Source: Dethiobacter sp.
Lineage (GTDB): Bacteria > Bacillota > Dethiobacteria > DTU022
Assembly: GCA_018333405.1 (NCBI GenBank)
Contig: JAGXSR010000127.1
Location: 1 to 5,431, forward strand
Direction of reading: 5' to 3'
Length of the DNA stretch: 5,431 bases
Shown: in pieces, positions 1-5,431 of the stretch
How the letters are laid out: every line of letters begins with the position of its first letter
Numbering within the stretch: position 1 is the stretch's first letter
Position numbers and translations under genes: made by a program
The notes under the pieces: generated by a model
Seen by the model: only the letters and a program-made list of their open reading frames with translations
Databases searched by the model: none
Told to the model about the DNA's origin: nothing

Positions 1-1
1 G

Positions 2-349
2 ATGTCGGCCGGTTCGGTGATTGTGGATGTGGCTATTGACCAGGGGGGTTGTGTGGAGACCATTGATCGGATTACCACCCACAGTGATCCGGTTTATCTG
101 AAGTATGATGTGGTTCACTATTGTGTGCCTAATATACCGGCGGCGGTGCCTAGGAGCTCGACTATTGCCTTGACCAACGCCACTTTGCCTTACGCCCTGG
201 ATTTGGCTACTAAAGGTTGGAAAAAGGCGGTTTGTGAAAACCCGCCTCTGGCCAAAGGGATCAACGTCCTGGAGGGAAAAGTTACCTGCGCCGGCGTGGC
301 CGCCGCCCAAGGGCTGGAGACTGCTTATCTGTCTCAATTTTTAACCTAG
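2..349 (+). CDS. ald: Alanine dehydrogenase, C-terminal part (5' end outside the window)
   Basis: This is the last 115 residues of an NAD-dependent L-alanine dehydrogenase (L-alanine + NAD+ + H2O to pyruvate + ammonia + NADH, cytoplasmic). Family signatures visible are VDVAIDQGGCVET (fragment residues 8-20), whose IDQGG Asp is the conserved active-site aspartate (near residue 270 in full-length enzymes), then NIPAAVPRSSTIALTNATLPYA and the KGWKKAVCENPPLAKG segment. The ATG at base 2 is an internal Met, not a start: about 255 residues, including the substrate-binding Arg/Lys/His and most of the Rossmann fold, should lie upstream. The C-terminus ends about where that of other members ends, so the 3' end looks complete. 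The last five codons and the TAG stop lie inside a 28-bp repeat. Codons here end in T more often than in the genes downstream. In context it may process the alanine released by the thiolase encoded downstream. Confidence 0.95.
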   Translation: MSAGSVIVDVAIDQGGCVETIDRITTHSDPVYLKYDVVHYCVPNIPAAVPRSSTIALTNATLPYALDLATKGWKKAVCENPPLAKGINVLEGKVTCAGVAAAQGLETAYLSQFLT

Positions 350-358
350 GGGCGAGGC
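331..358 (+). repeat. 28-bp direct repeat, copy 1 (covers the end of ald)
   Basis: This 28-base segment begins GTCTCAATTTTTAAC and ends GGGGCGAGGC. It recurs exactly 60 bp downstream with a single mismatch (C346 here, G in copy 2). This copy supplies the last codons of ald and its stop. Only a weak 4-bp complementary arm (GGCG 351-354 with CGCC 366-369) follows it, so the strong hairpin of copy 2 is not reproduced here. Confidence 0.85.
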
Positions 359-390
359 CAAGAGACGCCGAACAAAAGCGGGGCGGCCGT

Positions 391-418
391 GTCTCAATTT
401 TTAACGTAGGGGCGAGGC
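391..418 (+). repeat. 28-bp direct repeat, copy 2 (intergenic)
   Basis: This is the second copy of the segment at 331-358, identical but for G406 in place of C346. Its 3' end, GTAGGGGCGAGGC, is the left arm of a perfect palindrome. The GTAGGGGCG start followed by an inverted repeat resembles the short interspersed palindromic elements seen in intergenic regions of some Gram-positive anaerobes and other bacteria; that class assignment is from memory and tentative. Confidence 0.8.
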
Positions 419-430
419 GCTGCCTCGCCC
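410..430 (+). other. Perfect GC-rich hairpin between ald and ord
   Basis: GGGCGAGGC (410-418) pairs perfectly with GCCTCGCCC (422-430) across a 3-base loop, GCT. The sequence after it is GGATTTTAGG, with only a four-T run, so this is not a classic intrinsic terminator, although it could weakly terminate ald transcription, attenuate read-through into ord or protect an mRNA end. It could equally be just the arms of an interspersed repeat. Confidence 0.6.
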
Positions 431-460
431 GGATTTTAGGGATGTGCATGCATGATTAAT

Positions 461-466
461 AAGGAG
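461..466 (+). promoter_or_regulatory. Ribosome binding site that sets the ord start
   Basis: AAGGAG sits 8 bases before ATG 475 but only 2 bases before the alternative in-frame ATG 469. The spacing favours ATG 475. Confidence 0.75.
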
Positions 467-474
467 AGATGAAA

Positions 475-1494
475 ATGAAAGAAACCAAAGCAGTGCTGTG
501 GGGCCTCGGCGCCATGGGTTCAGGGATATATAAGCTGATTACCGAGCGGGCGGGAATTAAGATTACCGGAGCGATCGGACGCAACCCGCAAAAATTCGGC
601 CAGGATTTGGGAGAAAGCGCGGGGATGAAACCTTGCGGGGTTAAAATATCCGGCGACGCGGCGGCAGTTCTGGCCGCAGCTGAAGCGGATATTGTCCTGC
701 ACGCCACCGGCTCCTTTTTTAAAGAGGTCCACCCGGAGCTTTTGCAGGCAGTGCGCGCGGGGTGCAATGTAATCACAATCGCTGAAGAGATGGCTGAACC
801 ATGGTCCGCCGATTACGCTTTAGCTGCTGACCTGGACAAAGCGGCTAAAGAGAAGGGGGTAACCGTGATCGGCACCGGCATCAATCCGGGATTTGTTTTA
901 GATGCCCTGATCATCGCCCTGACCGGAGTTTGCTTTAATATAAAGAAAATCGAAGCGGAGCGTGTTAACGACCTCTCACCTTTTGGGCATACTGTTATGT
1001 CTACCCAGGGAGTGGGAACTACTCCGGATCAGTTTGCCCGGGGAGTAGAAGAGGGTAAAATTGTCGGTCATATCGGTTTTACCCAATCGATCAGCCTGAT
1101 CGCCAGGGCTCTGGGTTGGGAGCTGGATCGGATCGTGGAAGAGAAAGATCCGATCATCTCCTCTACCAGCCGCCAGACGCCTGTAGTCAAGGTGGAACCG
1201 GGCATGGTGGCCGGTTGCTATCACCGCGCTTACGGTTACCGGAATGGTGAGATTGCGATCAGCCTGAAACATCCGCAGCAGATCCGCCCCGAGGCGGAAG
1301 GGGTGGAAACCGGGGACTATATCAGAATTGAAGGCACTCCTATGGTAAATCTATCCATCAAGCCGGAAATTCCCGGCGGCATCGGCACTATCGCTATGGC
1401 CGTGAATATGATTCCTTTGGTACTGGCCGGCAGCCCGGGCCTGAAAACCTTGGTCGATCTGCCCGCTCCGGCTTCCTGGAGCAAACTGCGCTGA
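475..1494 (+). CDS. ord: 2,4-diaminopentanoate dehydrogenase
   Basis: Ord oxidatively deaminates 2,4-diaminopentanoate at C4 to 2-amino-4-ketopentanoate, releasing ammonia and reducing NAD(P)+. It is the second committed step of ornithine fermentation and is cytoplasmic. The 339-residue product opens with a Rossmann dinucleotide-binding strand and glycine loop, VLWGLGAMGSGI (residues 7-18, Gly10-x-Gly12-x-x-Gly15), as in dihydrodipicolinate-reductase-like dehydrogenases. GTGINPGFVLDALI (from residue 133) is the conserved stretch at the domain boundary, and the C-terminal half forms the substrate and dimer domain. Length and position directly before ortA and ortB match the known pathway clusters. 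I chose ATG 475 over ATG 469 because of the ribosome binding site spacing; the difference is two residues. No stop, frameshift or missing core motif is seen. A generic DapB-like oxidoreductase is the alternative, but the operon makes Ord by far the better call. Confidence 0.93.
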   Translation: MKETKAVLWGLGAMGSGIYKLITERAGIKITGAIGRNPQKFGQDLGESAGMKPCGVKISGDAAAVLAAAEADIVLHATGSFFKEVHPELLQAVRAGCNVITIAEEMAEPWSADYALAADLDKAAKEKGVTVIGTGINPGFVLDALIIALTGVCFNIKKIEAERVNDLSPFGHTVMSTQGVGTTPDQFARGVEEGKIVGHIGFTQSISLIARALGWELDRIVEEKDPIISSTSRQTPVVKVEPGMVAGCYHRAYGYRNGEIAISLKHPQQIRPEAEGVETGDYIRIEGTPMVNLSIKPEIPGGIGTIAMAVNMIPLVLAGSPGLKTLVDLPAPASWSKLR

Positions 1495-1513
1495 GCGGTA
1501 AAAGGAGCGGCTT

Positions 1514-1573
1514 ATGTTAAATTATACCGGAAATGTTTTGCGGAAGGGAGATTGCTTTAATGGAGCAAGCTAA
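1514..1573 (+). CDS. Possible 19-residue leader ORF overlapping the ortA start
   Basis: An ATG at 1514 lies 6 bases after a strong AAAGGAG (1501-1507) and opens a short frame, MLNYTGNVLRKGDCFNGAS, ending in TAA at 1571-1573. It runs over the ortA ribosome binding site and past ATG 1560 in another frame, ending 11 bases inside ortA. It could act as a leader that couples ord translation to ortA, or the strong site may be fortuitous. The peptide has no recognisable function. Its RKGDC loosely resembles the AKKGDW near the OrtA N-terminus, so a decayed duplicate of that start is possible. No proof of expression is available from sequence. Confidence 0.3.
   Translation: MLNYTGNVLRKGDCFNGAS
1544..1550 (+). 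promoter_or_regulatory. Ribosome binding site of ortA
   Basis: AAGGGAG ends 9 bases before ATG 1560. It supports that start over an upstream in-frame ATG at 1533, which has no comparable site and would place the AAGGGAG inside the coding region. Confidence 0.7.
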
Positions 1574-1874
1574 AAAAGGGGACTGGGTGCAAATATATAA
1601 GGTGCTCCTGCCGCCTGGGGAAAGGGCGCCGGGCCTGCCGCCGGAAACGGCGGCGGCGCCGCTGGCGATGAAGGTCAAGGGCCACCTCATAGAGGAAACG
1701 GCGACAGCAGGGGATGTCGTCTCTGTACAGACAATCACGGGCAGAATTGTGACCGGAGAGCTGATTGCGGTGAACCCCGCTTACCGGATCGACTACGGCT
1801 GCCCACAACCGGAACTTCTTAACGTCGGCGCCGAAGCGCGCCGGCTCTTAAACGAGGAGGCGGAAGTGAAGTGA
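1560..1874 (+). CDS. ortA: 2-amino-4-ketopentanoate thiolase, alpha (small) subunit
   Basis: OrtA is the small subunit of the PLP-dependent thiolase that cleaves 2-amino-4-ketopentanoate with CoA into acetyl-CoA and alanine. The product is 104 residues, normal for the family. Conserved stretches are AKKGDWVQIYKVLLPPGERAP (residues 4-24), the MKVKGHL segment (37-43) that continues into a small beta-rich core, TGRIVTGEL (60-68), NPAYRIDYG (72-80) and PELL (84-87). There is no PLP lysine motif; the catalytic chemistry belongs to OrtB. The stop overlaps the ortB start by 4 bases (GTGA), so the two subunits are probably translationally coupled, consistent with a fixed stoichiometry. The Ala/Pro-rich stretch at residues 27-35 lies over an RNA hairpin at 1635-1656. 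Confidence 0.92.
   Translation: MEQAKKGDWVQIYKVLLPPGERAPGLPPETAAAPLAMKVKGHLIEETATAGDVVSVQTITGRIVTGELIAVNPAYRIDYGCPQPELLNVGAEARRLLNEEAEVK
1635..1656 (+). other. RNA hairpin with a GAAA tetraloop inside ortA
   Basis: GCCGCCG (1637-1643) pairs perfectly with CGGCGGC (1648-1654) around GAAA (1644-1647), a GNRA-type tetraloop. The stem extends by a U-G wobble (1636/1655) and a C-G pair (1635/1656). It lies about 75 bases into ortA and encodes residues LPPETAA. It may be a by-product of Pro/Ala codons in a GC-rich gene, or a local mRNA structure. Confidence 0.45.
1854..1860 (+). promoter_or_regulatory. Ribosome binding site of ortB inside ortA
   Basis: GAGGAGG near the end of ortA lies 10 bases before GTG 1871 and 16 before the in-frame GTG 1877. 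It therefore favours GTG 1871, the start that overlaps the ortA stop. Confidence 0.75.
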
Positions 1875-3286
1875 GCGTGAAAACGGATCTCAGCTACCCG
1901 GGGGTCATGTCCCGCAAAAATGAGATCATGAAGCGGGCGGTCGGGCTGGATTACGATCAGTTTGAACTGGGTGGACTGGCCTTTGACTACGAGATGATGA
2001 TGGCGCAAGCCGGTTACTCCTTGGATCAGGTGGCCCGCATTCAGGCGGAAACGGGCGTGGGCCGGACGCCGCTTTTAGAGCTGCGCAATCTCACCCGCCT
2101 GGCCCGCCTTTCGGCGCCGCCGGGCAAAGGGGCGCGGATTTTTGTCAAAGACGAAGCCTGTAACCCGGGAGGCAGTTTTAAAGCGCGCCGCGCCGCCGTA
2201 TCCTGTTACCAGGCGGCCAAACTCGGCTACCGGGGGGTGATTGCCGCCACCAGCGGAAATTACGGCGCGGCGGTAGCTTCGCAGGCGGCGATGAGAGGGT
2301 TAAACTGCATCATCGCCCAGGAGTTATTTGACAGCCGGGATTTAAGTCAACCTGAAATACTGGAAAAAGGGCGCGCCTGTGAAGCTTACGGCGCCGAGGT
2401 TGTGCAGCTTTCCGTGGGACCTGAGCTATTCTACCATTTTTTGGTTTTACTGGAGGAAACGGGTTATTTTAACGCTTCTCTCTACACGCCGTTCGGGGTT
2501 GCCGGCATCGAAACCCTCGGTTTTGAAGTGGCTGAACAGGTAAGAGCATTAACGGGTCGCGATCCGGCCGCCGTGTTGATTACCCATGCCGGCGGGGGCA
2601 ATGTCACCGGCACCGCCCGCGGGATGATTAAGGCAAATTGCCGCGACACCGCTGTGATCGGGGTCAGTGTGGACTTAAGCGGGCTGCATATGGCCAGCGA
2701 TCGCGATTTTAACCGTAAATCGTTTACTACAGGGCATACCGGTTTCGGTGTTCCGTTCGCCACCTGGCCCGACCGGGCGGATGTGCCGCGTAACGCCGCC
2801 CGATCTCTGCGTTACCTGGATCGCTATCTGACCGTCACCCAGGGAGAGGTGTTTTATATGACCGAGCTTCTGGCGCAGCTGGAGGGCTTGGAAAGGGGCC
2901 CGGCGGGTAATACCTCTCTGGCGGCGGCGTTTTCTGTCGCCCGGGAACTAAACCGGGATGAGATCCTGGTAGTCCAGGAAACGGAGTATACAGGCGCCGG
3001 TAAGCATCCCAGCCCGCAGCTCACTTTTGCCCGCAGCCAGGGAGTGGTGGTCAGGCGGGGAGACCCCGTCGATAATAAGCCGGGTGAGCTCATCGTCATC
3101 CCCAATCGCCCCGCCCAAATTTCAGCGCGGGAACTTGATCTTAACGCGCTGAAACGCTCCTACCTGAAAAAAGCCCGGGCCGAAAAGAAAAGCGAGCCCT
3201 TACACCCGGTGGAGCGGAAATACCTGGCCGCGGAAATAAACAGTACAGAAAACTGGGTTGAAGATTACTTCCGTGAGGAGAGTTGA
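1871..3286 (+). CDS. ortB: 2-amino-4-ketopentanoate thiolase, beta (PLP) subunit
   Basis: OrtB is the catalytic PLP subunit of the thiolase that yields acetyl-CoA and, in characterised enzymes, D-alanine. The 471-residue protein is a fold-type II PLP enzyme related to threonine synthase. Visible elements are the N-terminal MSRKNEIMKRA (13-23) and TGVGRTPLLELRNL (61-74), the PLP lysine in NPGGSFKARR (98-107, Lys104), the ATSGNYGAA loop (126-134) that contacts the cofactor, LYTPFGVAGIETLG (204-217), a glycine-rich phosphate-binding loop HAGGGNVTGTARG (239-251) and GPAGNTSLAAAF (343-354). The usual Asp two residues after the equivalent threonine-synthase lysine (SFKDR) is Ala here. The Lys/Glu-rich tail (430-471) is family-typical in position. 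GTG 1871 is chosen from the ribosome binding site and the GTGA overlap. Only 7 bases separate its stop from oraS. Confidence 0.94.
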   Translation: MSVKTDLSYPGVMSRKNEIMKRAVGLDYDQFELGGLAFDYEMMMAQAGYSLDQVARIQAETGVGRTPLLELRNLTRLARLSAPPGKGARIFVKDEACNPGGSFKARRAAVSCYQAAKLGYRGVIAATSGNYGAAVASQAAMRGLNCIIAQELFDSRDLSQPEILEKGRACEAYGAEVVQLSVGPELFYHFLVLLEETGYFNASLYTPFGVAGIETLGFEVAEQVRALTGRDPAAVLITHAGGGNVTGTARGMIKANCRDTAVIGVSVDLSGLHMASDRDFNRKSFTTGHTGFGVPFATWPDRADVPRNAARSLRYLDRYLTVTQGEVFYMTELLAQLEGLERGPAGNTSLAAAFSVARELNRDEILVVQETEYTGAGKHPSPQLTFARSQGVVVRRGDPVDNKPGELIVIPNRPAQISARELDLNALKRSYLKKARAEKKSEPLHPVERKYLAAEINSTENWVEDYFREES

Positions 3287-3293
3287 AGATAAG

Positions 3294-3662
3294 ATGAAGC
3301 GTGATGATGATTTTGACCGACGACGCGCCGCTTTGCGGGACTTAGATGATGATCAGCTGGAAGGGCGGTTCTGGAAACTGGCCGATGAAGTGGTAAAACC
3401 GCTGATTGATCTGGCTCATGGCCATACCTCCCCTTCGATCGAGCGATCAGTCTTGTTACGGATGGGTTTTTCCAGCCTGGAGGCGAAAGATATCGTCCGC
3501 TACTGTCAAAAGCACGGTTTACTGGGCAAAGGGGCCGGACATGTTATCCTGCGCCTGGCTGATCGGCGCGGTCTTGGATACAGGGAGGCCGGCCTGCTTC
3601 TGGCTGAAGATAAGGGCTGGGATGAAGCGGCGGATATATTTGGAAGGGAGTTGCCGTCTTGA
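3294..3662 (+). CDS. oraS: D-ornithine 4,5-aminomutase, small (S) subunit
   Basis: OraS is the small subunit of the adenosylcobalamin- and PLP-dependent mutase that moves the terminal amino group of D-ornithine from C5 to C4, giving 2,4-diaminopentanoate. The 122-residue product matches the known size. Conserved stretches are MKRDDDFDRRRAAL (1-14), ERSVLLRMGFSSLEA (50-64), GLLGKGAGHVI (75-85) and YREAGLLLAEDKGWDEA (96-112). No cofactor-binding motif is expected in this subunit, which packs on OraE. ATG 3294 is chosen because the protein then opens in the family manner. In-frame TTG 3258 and GTG 3273 lie upstream, inside ortB, and lack good ribosome sites; a GAGGAGAG at 3275-3282 precedes ATG 3294 by 11 bases, slightly long. 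The stop overlaps the oraE start (TTGA). Confidence 0.93.
   Translation: MKRDDDFDRRRAALRDLDDDQLEGRFWKLADEVVKPLIDLAHGHTSPSIERSVLLRMGFSSLEAKDIVRYCQKHGLLGKGAGHVILRLADRRGLGYREAGLLLAEDKGWDEAADIFGRELPS
3642..3650 (+). promoter_or_regulatory. Ribosome binding site that sets the TTG start of oraE
   Basis: GGAAGGGAG near the end of oraS lies 8 bases before TTG 3659. No in-frame ATG occurs until 3779, inside the conserved N-terminus, so TTG is the likely start. Confidence 0.7.
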
Positions 3663-5431
3663 AACTGACTCCGGATCAGAAGATCTCACCTGAACAGATC
3701 CTGAATAACCTGGATCAATATCGGCCGCGGCGCAAAGGCTGGAGCTGGCGGCGGACTGTCGGCGGATCCGGGTTGACCATGGGTCCCTTTACCTACCGGC
3801 AGGCATCAGAGCCCTTAACGCAAAGTGTCCCTTTGCCGGCAGCGAAATCATTTCACTGTATAGATCCCCAACCGGATTGCGTAGTCACCTCAGAGATCGC
3901 CTCAGGCCGTTTTGAAGACGATCTGCGCCGGATGCGCATGGCGGCCTGGCACGGCGCCGACCATATTATGGTTATCCGCACCGCCGGTCAGAGCCACTAC
4001 GACGGCCTGATCGAAGGGACGCCGGAAGGGATCGGGGGAGTGCCGATTACCCGCAAGCAGGTACGCGCCTCGCGCAAAGCGCTCGATCTGATTGAAGATG
4101 AAGTGGGGCGTCCGATTAATTTGCATTCGTACATCAGCGGGGTGGCCGGCCCGGAAATAGCCGTCCTCTTTGCCGAAGAGGGGGTAAACGGCGCCCATCA
4201 GGATCCGCAATATAATGTCCTCTACCGCAATGTGAATATGTACCGCTCATTTGTGGATGCCGCTGTAGCCAAAAAACTGATGATCACTGCGGATATTCTG
4301 CAGATCGACGGAGCGCACAACGCCAACGCCACGGCGCGGGAGGCCTGGAAGGTGATGCCTGAGTTGCTGGTGCAGCACGCCATTAACTGCCGTTACTCCG
4401 AGCTGGTCGGTATGCCCAGGCGCAGTATCGCTCTCTCCACCGTTCCTCCCACGGCGCCTCCGGCCCCGGCGGTGCGGATCGATCTTCCCTACGCGGTGGC
4501 TCTGCGGCAGCTGTTTAAAGGTTTTACCATCCGCGCGCAGATGAATACCAAGTATATGGAATCCTGCACCCGCGAAGTCACCGTTACCCACACTTTAAAC
4601 CTGCTCTTATCACGCCTGACCGGCGCCGATATTCAGAGCACGATCACCCCCGACGAGGGGCGCAATGTGCCCTGGCATTATAACTCCATCCATGCCGTCA
4701 ATACGGCCAAGCAAGCGCTGGTAGGCATGGACGGCCTGACCGATCTAGTCAGCTTAAACATGGCCGGGGAGTTAGGCGAAAATGTGCGGGAGCTCAAAGA
4801 GCGGGCTGTGCTTTTCCTGGAGGAGATTCTGGAAGCGGGGGGCTACTTTGCCGCGGTGAAACAGGGTTTTTTTGTGGACTCCGGCTTTTATCCTGAGCGC
4901 AACGGCGACGGCATCCGGCGCGACCCGGCCGGCGGGATTGGAGCAGACACCATTGTTCCCAGGGACGCCGACTACTGGGCCCCTGTTTGCCACCACTTCG
5001 GCTATAACAGTGTGCCTTTAGATCTGCAGGGGGAGTTTGCCGCCGGCCGGGAGGCATGCGCCGCTGTTAAAGGCTGCACGCTTTGCCGCCCGGAAAAAAT
5101 AAAATATATCGATGAGCTGGATCCTGAGGATAACGCTCCACGCCGGCTGGAAGCGAGCCGGATATACCGGGAGCGGCTGCTTAAACCTGAGGCGGAGTGG
5201 GCCGGCGACGGCATTGTGACCATGACCCTCTTTCTGCCGGCGGCAGCGGCTACGGCGGAGTATGGCGCGCTGGAGATTGCCCGCCGCCTGGGGCTATTGG
5301 AGGCGGAGGTGATTAACCTGCAGGTTCAGCATCCGTCCGAGGGCACGCTTGTGGAGATAAAGGGGAAGGTCGGATTTGCCATTGATCCCGCCGAGCTGCA
5401 AATCCCGCCGCGGGAAGAGCTACTCGGCGAA
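3659..5431 (+). CDS. oraE: D-ornithine 4,5-aminomutase, large (E) subunit, cut at its 3' end by the window
   Basis: OraE is the catalytic subunit of the mutase; in the known enzyme it binds PLP and adenosylcobalamin. The frame is open without a stop from TTG 3659 to the last base (591 codons, against about 735 residues in characterised OraE). Conserved blocks are RRKGWSWRR (24-32), EIASGRFEDDLRRMRMAAWHGAD (79-101), IRTAGQSHYDGLIEGTP (106-122), HQDPQYNVLYRNVNMYRSF (180-198), DGAHNANATAREAW (217-230), LSTVPPTAPPAP (259-270), TPDEGRNVPWHYN (330-342) and VDSGFYPERNGDG (406-418). These form the TIM-barrel body and linker. The C-terminal Rossmann domain, with the DxHxxG-type cobalamin histidine and the PLP lysine (His618 and Lys629 in the solved enzyme), lies beyond the edge. 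A Cys cluster (C467, C473, C476) stands out. The start overlaps oraS by 4 bases, suggesting coupled synthesis of the two subunits. Confidence 0.95.
   Translation, partial: MKLTPDQKISPEQILNNLDQYRPRRKGWSWRRTVGGSGLTMGPFTYRQASEPLTQSVPLPAAKSFHCIDPQPDCVVTSEIASGRFEDDLRRMRMAAWHGADHIMVIRTAGQSHYDGLIEGTPEGIGGVPITRKQVRASRKALDLIEDEVGRPINLHSYISGVAGPEIAVLFAEEGVNGAHQDPQYNVLYRNVNMYRSFVDAAVAKKLMITADILQIDGAHNANATAREAWKVMPELLVQHAINCRYSELVGMPRRSIALSTVPPTAPPAPAVRIDLPYAVALRQLFKGFTIRAQMNTKYMESCTREVTVTHTLNLLLSRLTGADIQSTITPDEGRNVPWHYNSIHAVNTAKQALVGMDGLTDLVSLNMAGELGENVRELKERAVLFLEEILEAGGYFAAVKQGFFVDSGFYPERNGDGIRRDPAGGIGADTIVPRDADYWAPVCHHFGYNSVPLDLQGEFAAGREACAAVKGCTLCRPEKIKYIDELDPEDNAPRRLEASRIYRERLLKPEAEWAGDGIVTMTLFLPAAAATAEYGALEIARRLGLLEAEVINLQVQHPSEGTLVEIKGKVGFAIDPAELQIPPREELLGE

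Noticed and set aside
331..418. Two repeat copies as a minimal CRISPR array
   Set aside because: There are only two copies, the first lies in coding sequence, and no cas genes or further repeats are present.
410..440. The hairpin as a classic intrinsic terminator of ald
   Set aside because: The stem is strong but is followed by GGATTTTAGG, not a T tract; it is kept only as a hairpin.
445..452. The palindrome TGCATGCA before ord as an operator
   Set aside because: It is only 8 bp, has no second half-site or known regulator match, and no promoter could be placed near it.
350..474. A promoter for ord
   Set aside because: I found no pair of -35 and -10 elements with sensible spacing and no clear sigma-54 site; the operon may be read from ald or from a promoter I cannot recognise.
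976..1272. A minus-strand open frame opposite ord
   Set aside because: The plus strand encodes a well-conserved enzyme here; the reverse frame has no family resemblance and is a shadow.
3406..3693. An overlapping 95-codon plus-strand frame across oraS
   Set aside because: It is out of frame with the conserved OraS protein, shows no family motif and has no good ribosome binding site.
4866..4872. A run of seven T in oraE as a frameshift or slippage site
   Set aside because: The frame stays intact on both sides and encodes the conserved GFFVDSG stretch.
3902..5223. Several minus-strand open frames opposite oraE
   Set aside because: They lie opposite highly conserved OraE blocks and have low-complexity Arg/Pro-rich translations typical of antisense GC-rich sequence.

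Overview
The window carries most of an anaerobic ornithine-fermentation operon, all on the + strand, preceded by the 3' end of an alanine dehydrogenase gene. The compact operon, strong AGGAGG-type ribosome binding sites, the GTG and TTG starts and the pathway itself suggest a moderately GC-rich anaerobic Firmicute (Clostridia, perhaps a Peptococcaceae-like amino-acid fermenter). The taxonomic placement is inference; no rRNA or other marker gene is present.

Layout: (1) 2-349, the C-terminal third of alanine dehydrogenase (ald). (2) 350-474, a short intergenic region with the second copy of a 28-bp direct repeat (the first copy covers the ald stop codon) and a perfect 9-bp GC-rich hairpin. No convincing promoter is visible. 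(3) 475-1494, ord, 2,4-diaminopentanoate dehydrogenase. (4) 1495-1559, a short gap with a possible 19-codon leader ORF that runs over the next start. (5) 1560-1874 and 1871-3286, ortA and ortB, the two subunits of 2-amino-4-ketopentanoate thiolase, overlapping by 4 bp. (6) 3294-3662, oraS, and 3659-5431, oraE, the small and large subunits of the B12- and PLP-dependent D-ornithine 4,5-aminomutase, overlapping by 4 bp. oraE starts with TTG, is open to the last base and is cut by the window edge before its cobalamin-binding domain.

How the genes work together: D-ornithine is rearranged by OraS/OraE to 2,4-diaminopentanoate. Ord oxidatively deaminates this to 2-amino-4-ketopentanoate, giving NAD(P)H and ammonia. 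OrtA/OrtB cleave that product with CoA to acetyl-CoA and alanine (D-alanine in characterised systems). Ald just upstream could carry the alanine on to pyruvate, ammonia and NADH if a racemase supplies the L-form. Ornithine racemase and the aminomutase-reactivating protein that usually accompany this pathway are not in the window and may lie downstream. The pathway is a described one; I see no wholly new system. The points that deserve a second look are the ald linkage, the repeat at the end of ald, the mini-ORF before ortA and a few sequence details inside the enzymes.
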